In this document: in pieces, positions 23,635-26,864 of the stretch
How positions within the stretch are numbered: position 1 is the stretch's first letter
Layout: each line of letters opens with the position of its first letter
Source: Anderseniella sp051010195
Lineage (GTDB): Bacteria > Pseudomonadota > Alphaproteobacteria > Rhizobiales > Aestuariivirgaceae
Length of the DNA: 26,864 bases
Assembly: GCA_051010195.1 (NCBI GenBank)
Contig: JBPCVV010000031.1
Span: 1-26,864, forward strand
Direction of reading: 5' to 3'
The notes under the pieces: model-generated
Database searches by the model: none
The model's input: the letters and a program-made list of their open reading frames with translations, nothing else
Told to the model about the DNA's origin: nothing
Translations under genes and position numbers: made by a program

Positions 23635-24612
23635 TCAGGGTTCGTGGATACTCAACCGATGCGCTCTACCTATTGTTTCAGACGGCAGCTCTCCGTACAT
23701 TTTACCATAATATTCCGCGAAACGGCCAAAGTGAAAAAACTCGGACTCGGCGGCGATCTCTGTCACGGTCGTCTTCCTTTGGAGAGGCGTCAGCAAGTTG
23801 TGCCGAGCAGACTGCAATCGCCGAGCCAGAAGATATTGCAACGGGGTCAGCCCCAAAGTTTTCTCAAACGCGATCTGCAAGGTGCGGGCGCTGCAGCCGA
23901 GGGAATTGCATATCGAGGCAACGGATTCCTTGCGCAGGCCTGCTTTATCTATATGACTAAGTGCCCTCGCTGTTAGCAGCCTTTGTGGAAGCTTGCTTAC
24001 CAAGGTGAGAGCCCGTTGTCGGTTCGATTGTTGTAGCGCGCTTTTGAACAAGCCGATCGCGCGCTCGCGAGCCGCAAGAGCCCAGATATCTTGATCGTTT
24101 GGAGCCGGTTGTTGTCTGGCCAGCATGTTGAGCGTTCGCGACAGCTGGCGAAACCCGTCCAGCTGCCAGGCGGTTAGACTAAAAACGCTCTGTTCCGGTG
24201 TCAGGTAATCGAAGCTTTCATCTCCTATGGTCAGCCCATGGTTTCTCAGATAGTCCATCGACGCAAAAAAGGTGAAATCGTGGTAGCCTTGGGGCAAAAT
24301 GTTGAGGTACTCTCGTCCAGGACCGAAGATCAGCAACGTGCCTTCGGAAACCTCAATCCCGCTGAAAATACTGGGCGTAAAACAGACTACAAGCATGATA
24401 CTGTTGTCTTGGACCGTCATTCTGTCGACCAGGCGGCTATTTTCTCTGGTGCGCGAAATGCTAGACCCGTCGTCAAAAACAACTTCCGTCCACTCCAAAC
24501 TAAACGGTCCGGAGCTGACTTGCGTCAAGTCAGTGTCCCACCCTACCAACGAATCGCGGAACTGGTCGAAGTCATTAAATTTTCTGTCGTTTATGGAACA
24601 ATGTAGGTTCAT
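23635..24612 (-). CDS. AraC-family transcriptional regulator
   Basis: 325 residues from ATG at 24612. The C-terminal AraC/XylS domain spans about residues 222-318 with two helix-turn-helix units (ESVASICNSLGCSARTLQIAFEKTLGLTPLQYLLARRL, then TTVTEIAAESEFFHFGRFAEYYGKMYG). The N-terminal 200 residues are a sensing domain of the type found in AraC regulators of the OruR/ornithine-like group; the ligand is unknown. It appears intact, unlike its neighbours. No strong ribosome site is visible. A perfect 15-bp palindrome immediately precedes the start codon, which suggests autoregulation. Lower GC than the purine genes fits acquisition by transfer. Confidence 0.85.
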   Translation of the reverse strand: MNLHCSINDRKFNDFDQFRDSLVGWDTDLTQVSSGPFSLEWTEVVFDDGSSISRTRENSRLVDRMTVQDNSIMLVVCFTPSIFSGIEVSEGTLLIFGPGREYLNILPQGYHDFTFFASMDYLRNHGLTIGDESFDYLTPEQSVFSLTAWQLDGFRQLSRTLNMLARQQPAPNDQDIWALAARERAIGLFKSALQQSNRQRALTLVSKLPQRLLTARALSHIDKAGLRKESVASICNSLGCSARTLQIAFEKTLGLTPLQYLLARRLQSARHNLLTPLQRKTTVTEIAAESEFFHFGRFAEYYGKMYGELPSETIGRAHRLSIHEP

Positions 24613-24627
24613 ATCAGTGGCACTGAT
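24613..24627. promoter_or_regulatory. 15-bp perfect palindrome at the araC start
   Basis: ATCAGTG-G-CACTGAT is a perfect 7+1+7 palindrome directly next to the ATG of the AraC-family gene. It could be an operator or a hairpin covering the ribosome-binding region. Symmetry is seen; role is inferred. Confidence 0.4.
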
Positions 24628-24635
24628 CCAGTATC

Positions 24636-24668
24636 TAACGTTACGTTACTAACGTTAAAATGATCATT
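24636..24668. promoter_or_regulatory. Cluster of short palindromes upstream of the araC gene
   Basis: TAACGTTA occurs at 24636-24643 and again at 24650-24657, fourteen bases apart. AATGATCATT follows at 24659-24668, and a TTGATCAA lies at 24680-24687. The two TAACGTTA copies make a 22-bp dyad of the form often bound by TetR-like or MerR-like repressors. It lies in the promoter region of the AraC-family gene. Confidence 0.4.
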
Positions 24669-24710
24669 CTGGTTCACAATTGATCAAAATCAAACCAATT
24701 GTATGACACT

Positions 24711-24974
24711 TTAAAGAATGGGCCTTAGATGGCCGCGCGTAGGCGTTGATGTCAGACACGCTAGACCTGCTGTTCCGATCGAGAAACCTCCGCCTGTCGC
24801 ACCACCGGCCTTCATGTGACCGAGCATGCCGTCGTACCAGCTACATTCCATTAGGGTTTCAAATACGATCAGATCCTTATGCAGCGCGCTCGCCCGATCC
24901 TCTTGATCTGGCGAGAGTGCAAAATCCACCACGCTCGCTGGAGTGTTCATATACTCGTAATAGCCCATTGACAT
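24711..24974 (-). pseudogene. N-terminal remnant of an M19-type (membrane) dipeptidase
   Basis: An 87-residue frame from ATG at 24974 resembles the N-terminus of M19 peptidases: SPDQEDRASALHKDLIVFETL, then MLGHMKAGGATGGGFSIGTAG. Intact family members are over 300 residues and continue through the metal-binding His-x-Asp region and catalytic domain, none of which is present. After about residue 70 the sequence (LTSTPTRGHLRPIL) no longer looks like the family, so a deletion or junction probably lies near 24730-24770. The identification rests on a short segment and is moderate. It lies upstream of, and in the same direction as, the AraC-family gene. Confidence 0.45.
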
Positions 24975-25025
24975 GTTCCCTTGTCGTCCTTTCGCGTCGT
25001 TTAGCCCAGAAACCAACATGATGTA

Positions 25026-25055
25026 GGGTCTTCAGGGGCACCGAGTTGAAGACCC
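25026..25055 (-). terminator. Hairpin downstream of the truncated HlyD-type gene
   Basis: GGGTCTTCA (25026-25034) and TGAAGACCC (25047-25055) form a perfect 9-bp stem with a 12-base loop, about 64 bases beyond the stop of the minus-strand HlyD fragment. There is no U-run. It may be a weak terminator or an attenuation-type structure. Confidence 0.35.
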
Positions 25056-25118
25056 GTCGCGATAACTTGACCTGAATGTCCGCAAAGGCACACCGCTGAC
25101 GCTTTCCGTCCTCTGCGT

Positions 25119-25570
25119 TCAGCCTGCCATGATGAAATTCAACCAGGCTGTCATTCGAAGGATGACCCGTCGGAAGAGATGTGACGCGGTAAACTCTGTT
25201 GTGTAGATTGCTGCGGTTCCAGACGCCCCGATCGGAAGCTCTGGCGCGGGTCCCTCGAGCGTCAGCGTGACATTGAAGCGCTCTGTTCCGGATTCATTGA
25301 CCGACGCCACCAGACCCGACGGCTGCAACTGGCCAGATGCGTTGGCACGGTATATTTTTGTTACTTTGGCAGGGTAGGTACTTCCAGGATAGAGCGGAAA
25401 GGTCACCTCGGCTTCCTGACCGGGCCGGATATATCGAAGATGATTCTGCGCGATCTGGACGTTGATGATCGGGTTGGCGCTGTCGATCAAAGCCATGACG
25501 GCTGTCCCCGTGTTCACGCGCGTACCCGGCTGTAGAACCACGTTGGGCACAATGCCGCCGAACGGCGCGT
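25119..25570 (-). pseudogene. C-terminal remnant of a HlyD-family membrane fusion protein
   Basis: The frame ends with TGA at 25119 and resembles the last 150 residues of YiaV/YibH/EmrA-type fusion proteins. The second half of the biotinyl-lipoyl-like domain (YAPFGGIVPNVVLQPGTRVNTGTAVMALID) is followed by a beta-barrel (YIRPGQEAEVTFPLYPGSTYPAKVTKI). The terminal segment is LPIGASGTAAIYTTE, then RVILRMTAWLNFIMAG. The N-terminal membrane anchor and coiled coil are missing. At about 25570 the sequence changes abruptly into the IS3-type transposase remnant on the opposite strand, so the 5' part was lost in that rearrangement. A full protein would have bridged inner and outer membrane in an export pump. 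Confidence 0.75.
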
Positions 25571-25999
25571 ACTCTGGAGCTGGCCCTGCAGGCATCAGGC
25601 TGCGATCAGGCCAACGTCATTCACAAACCGCGGTTATTGTCCGACAACGGTGCCAGCTACATCTCCGGTGACCTGGCCGAATGGCTGGAGGACAAGAACA
25701 TGGACCATGTCCGCGGCGCACCCTATCATCCGCAGACACAGGGCAAGATCGAGCGTTGGCATCAAACTCTGAAGAACCGCATCCTGCTGGACAACTACTT
25801 CTTCCCAGGCGGCCTCAAAGCCCAGATTGAGGCGTTCGTCGATCATTATAACCATCAGCGTTATCACGAGAGCCTGAACAACCTCACACCGGCCGACGTC
25901 TACTTCGGACGTGGGCAAACCATCCTGTTGCAAAGGGAAAGGATCAAACGACAGACACTTGAAACTCGGCGCTTGCTTCACCGCAAATCCGCCGCCTAA
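25571..25999 (+). mobile_element. IS3-family transposase (OrfB) remnant, C-terminal part
   Basis: An open frame of about 143 codons with no true start reads TLELALQASGCDQANVIHKPRLLSDNG and continues to the TAA at 25999. It contains the second Asp (SDNGASYISGDLAEWL) and the Glu (GKIERWHQTLKNR) of the DDE catalytic triad, then HYNHQRYHESLNNLTPADVYFGR, typical of IS3-family OrfB. The first Asp, the rest of OrfB, OrfA and the left terminal repeat are missing, so the element is dead. The 5' edge at about 25571 is fused to the HlyD-type remnant. The right IS end should lie between 26000 and about 26060, but I cannot fix it. Confidence 0.82.
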
Positions 26000-26047
26000 T
26001 ATAACCAACCAGATGAGCAAAATACTCTCTTAGCTCACACCGCGATC

Positions 26048-26278
26048 GTGCCCAAAGCATTTGAAGACGGACAGGTGGATGCGATTGCCGAACTGGAGGA
26101 TACACCAGCAAGCGAGATCAGCCGCATCCTACCATTTGCCTTCCTCGCACCGGACATCACCAAAACCATTCTCACTGGCAAGCAGCCAATCGACCTCACC
26201 ACCGAACAACTCAAGCGCATCGGCAAAATCCCGACTTGCTGGAATGAGCAGCGACAGGTCTTGAGGATGTCCAACTAG
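26048..26278 (+). pseudogene. C-terminal fragment resembling a site-specific recombinase tail
   Basis: A frame of about 76 residues (GTG at 26048 is not a reliable start) reads AIAELEDTPASEISRILPFAFLAPDITKTILTGKQPIDLT and ends WNEQRQVLRMSN. This resembles the helix-turn-helix tail found at the C-terminus of large serine recombinases and phage/plasmid recombinases of alphaproteobacteria. The resolvase catalytic domain and recombinase domain are absent; the IS3 remnant lies directly upstream. It is probably a broken integrase gene, consistent with an island next to the tRNA gene. Confidence 0.5.
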
Positions 26279-26337
26279 GCTCTCCCCGTACTTCAACCGG
26301 CTTCAATTACCGCTACCAGTTACCCCGCCTGGCGGTT

Positions 26338-26430
26338 CCAACCTTCTGGTGGTCCGATTGGCCAACTGAGACGCGGCGTGTATTTGCGCCACTTCAGACC
26401 CTACTGTCTCGTCTCACCGCCAGAAGGTGG
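26338..26430. repeat. Imperfect inverted repeat between the recombinase fragment and the tRNA
   Basis: CAACCTTCTGGTGGT at 26339-26353 is matched in inverted orientation at 26416-26430 (complement CCACCTTCTGGCGGT), 13 of 15 positions, with about 62 bases between. It could be a recombinase crossover region, a large hairpin, or chance. No gene is visible in 26279-26511. Confidence 0.3.
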
Positions 26431-26511
26431 CGCCAACGATTCCGCTAACCCGCCGGAATGTCGGAGTATTCTTGGAGGATTGCGAATAGCATGGAAAGAG
26501 ACGGATAAGGG

Positions 26512-26588
26512 TGGTGGGCCCGGCAGGACTCGAACCTGCAACCAGACGGTTATGAGCCGTCGGCTCTAACCAATTGAGCTACAGGCCC
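26512..26588 (-). tRNA. tRNA with CAU anticodon (Ile2 or elongator Met)
   Basis: 77 bases including an encoded CCA (26512-26514). The acceptor stem GGGCCTG pairs with CGGGCCC with one G-T pair, the discriminator is A, the D arm is GCTC/GAGC, the anticodon arm GACGG/CCGTC encloses CTCATAA, and the T arm GCAGG/CCTGC encloses TTCGAGT. The anticodon CAU could be Met or, after lysidine modification by TilS, Ile (AUA). Pairs C4-G69 and C5-G68 are the reported TilS recognition pairs, which favours tRNA-Ile2. It is not initiator tRNA: position 1 pairs with 72 and the three G-C pairs in the anticodon stem are absent. Confidence 0.95.
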
Positions 26589-26727
26589 ACCATAATATCA
26601 CCTTCCAAAAACGGCATTGCGGCCAGATTGTCCGGAAAAGTGATCGCTCGCTCGGCGAACGTCAGCATGTATTATTGAAATCTGCAGAAACCGCAACAGG
26701 CAATCAGCACAATGTGTCCGCGACGCG

Positions 26728-26864
26728 CTAATCGGTAATGGACTTGCGTATCCGGCGCACGCCAATTGCAACCAGCAGCAGCACGATCGGTATCGACAGC
26801 GCCGTCACAAGGTCCGCGTTGACAGACAGGACACCGGCCGCGCCTGCGCCCTTGGCGGCATAGC
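26728..26864 (-). CDS. Membrane-anchored protein, C-terminal end only
   Basis: The frame enters from the right edge and ends with TAG at 26728-26730, giving about 45 residues. It reads YAAKGAGAAGVLSVNADLVT, then a hydrophobic segment (ALSIPIVLLLVAIGV), then a basic tail (RRIRKSITD). This is a single C-terminal membrane anchor or last helix with cytoplasmic positive charge. Too little is present to name a family. It lies 139 bases upstream of the tRNA gene in the same direction. Confidence 0.6.
   Translation of the reverse strand, partial: YAAKGAGAAGVLSVNADLVTALSIPIVLLLVAIGVRRIRKSITD

Noticed and set aside
23462..23710. 82-codon plus-strand frame in the gap before the araC gene
   Set aside because: No ribosome site or recognisable domain, and it runs into the 3' end of the araC gene.
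26378..26569. 63-codon plus-strand frame ending over the tRNA
   Set aside because: Its end (GRTRTCNQTVMSRRL) is the well-known spurious translation of antisense tRNA.
1..26864. CRISPR array, rRNA, phage structural genes or toxin-antitoxin pair
   Set aside because: No regularly spaced direct repeats, no rRNA-like sequence and no such gene pairs were seen anywhere in the window.

Overview
The window reads as part of the chromosome of an alphaproteobacterium, most likely Hyphomicrobiales (Rhizobiales)-like. This is inferred from high GC, a Mur-like Fur protein lacking CXXC pairs, an HdaA-type DnaA regulator, a MaeB-type malic enzyme with a phosphotransacetylase tail, and the gene order around purMN, ppk, ppx, rnd and aspS. 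I cannot name a genus from sequence alone.

Layout. Positions 1-2600 hold a truncated exported protein, a small membrane protein, a small basic protein of unknown function, a MaoC/PhaJ-like enoyl-CoA hydratase with a 17-bp palindrome upstream, and an exported L,D-transpeptidase. Positions 2700-6800 form a metal-import module: a Fur-family regulator diverges from a tightly overlapping sitABCD operon (binding protein, ATPase, two permeases), with palindromic Fur/Mur-type sites between them. Positions 6781-13653 are housekeeping genes: maeB, aspS, an MFS transporter and rnd. Positions 13771-21162 are one long minus-strand block. Read in transcription order it is a DUF2066 exported protein, a CDP-alcohol phosphatidyltransferase, an AI-2E/PerM family membrane protein, hdaA, ppk1 and ppx. 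The last two make and degrade polyphosphate, and ppk1 has a Pho-box-like site in front of it. purM and purN run divergently on the plus strand.

From 23122 to the tRNA(CAU) gene at 26512 the character changes to accessory, partly decayed DNA. A 271-bp MITE-like element with terminal inverted repeats starts in the last codons of purN. It is followed by an AraC-family regulator, an N-terminal remnant of an M19-type dipeptidase, a C-terminal remnant of a HlyD-type membrane fusion protein, a C-terminal IS3-family transposase remnant fused directly to it, and the tail of a recombinase-like protein. These lie on the 3' side of the tRNA gene, as expected for an old island or a repeated insertion site. 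Beyond the tRNA is the C-terminal end of another membrane-anchored protein.

I did not find a convincing wholly new system. The points most worth a second look are the MITE-like structured repeat, the His-containing tandem repeat at the N-terminus of the SitB-like ATPase, and the short palindromic control sites in front of the maoC, sit, araC and ppk1 genes.
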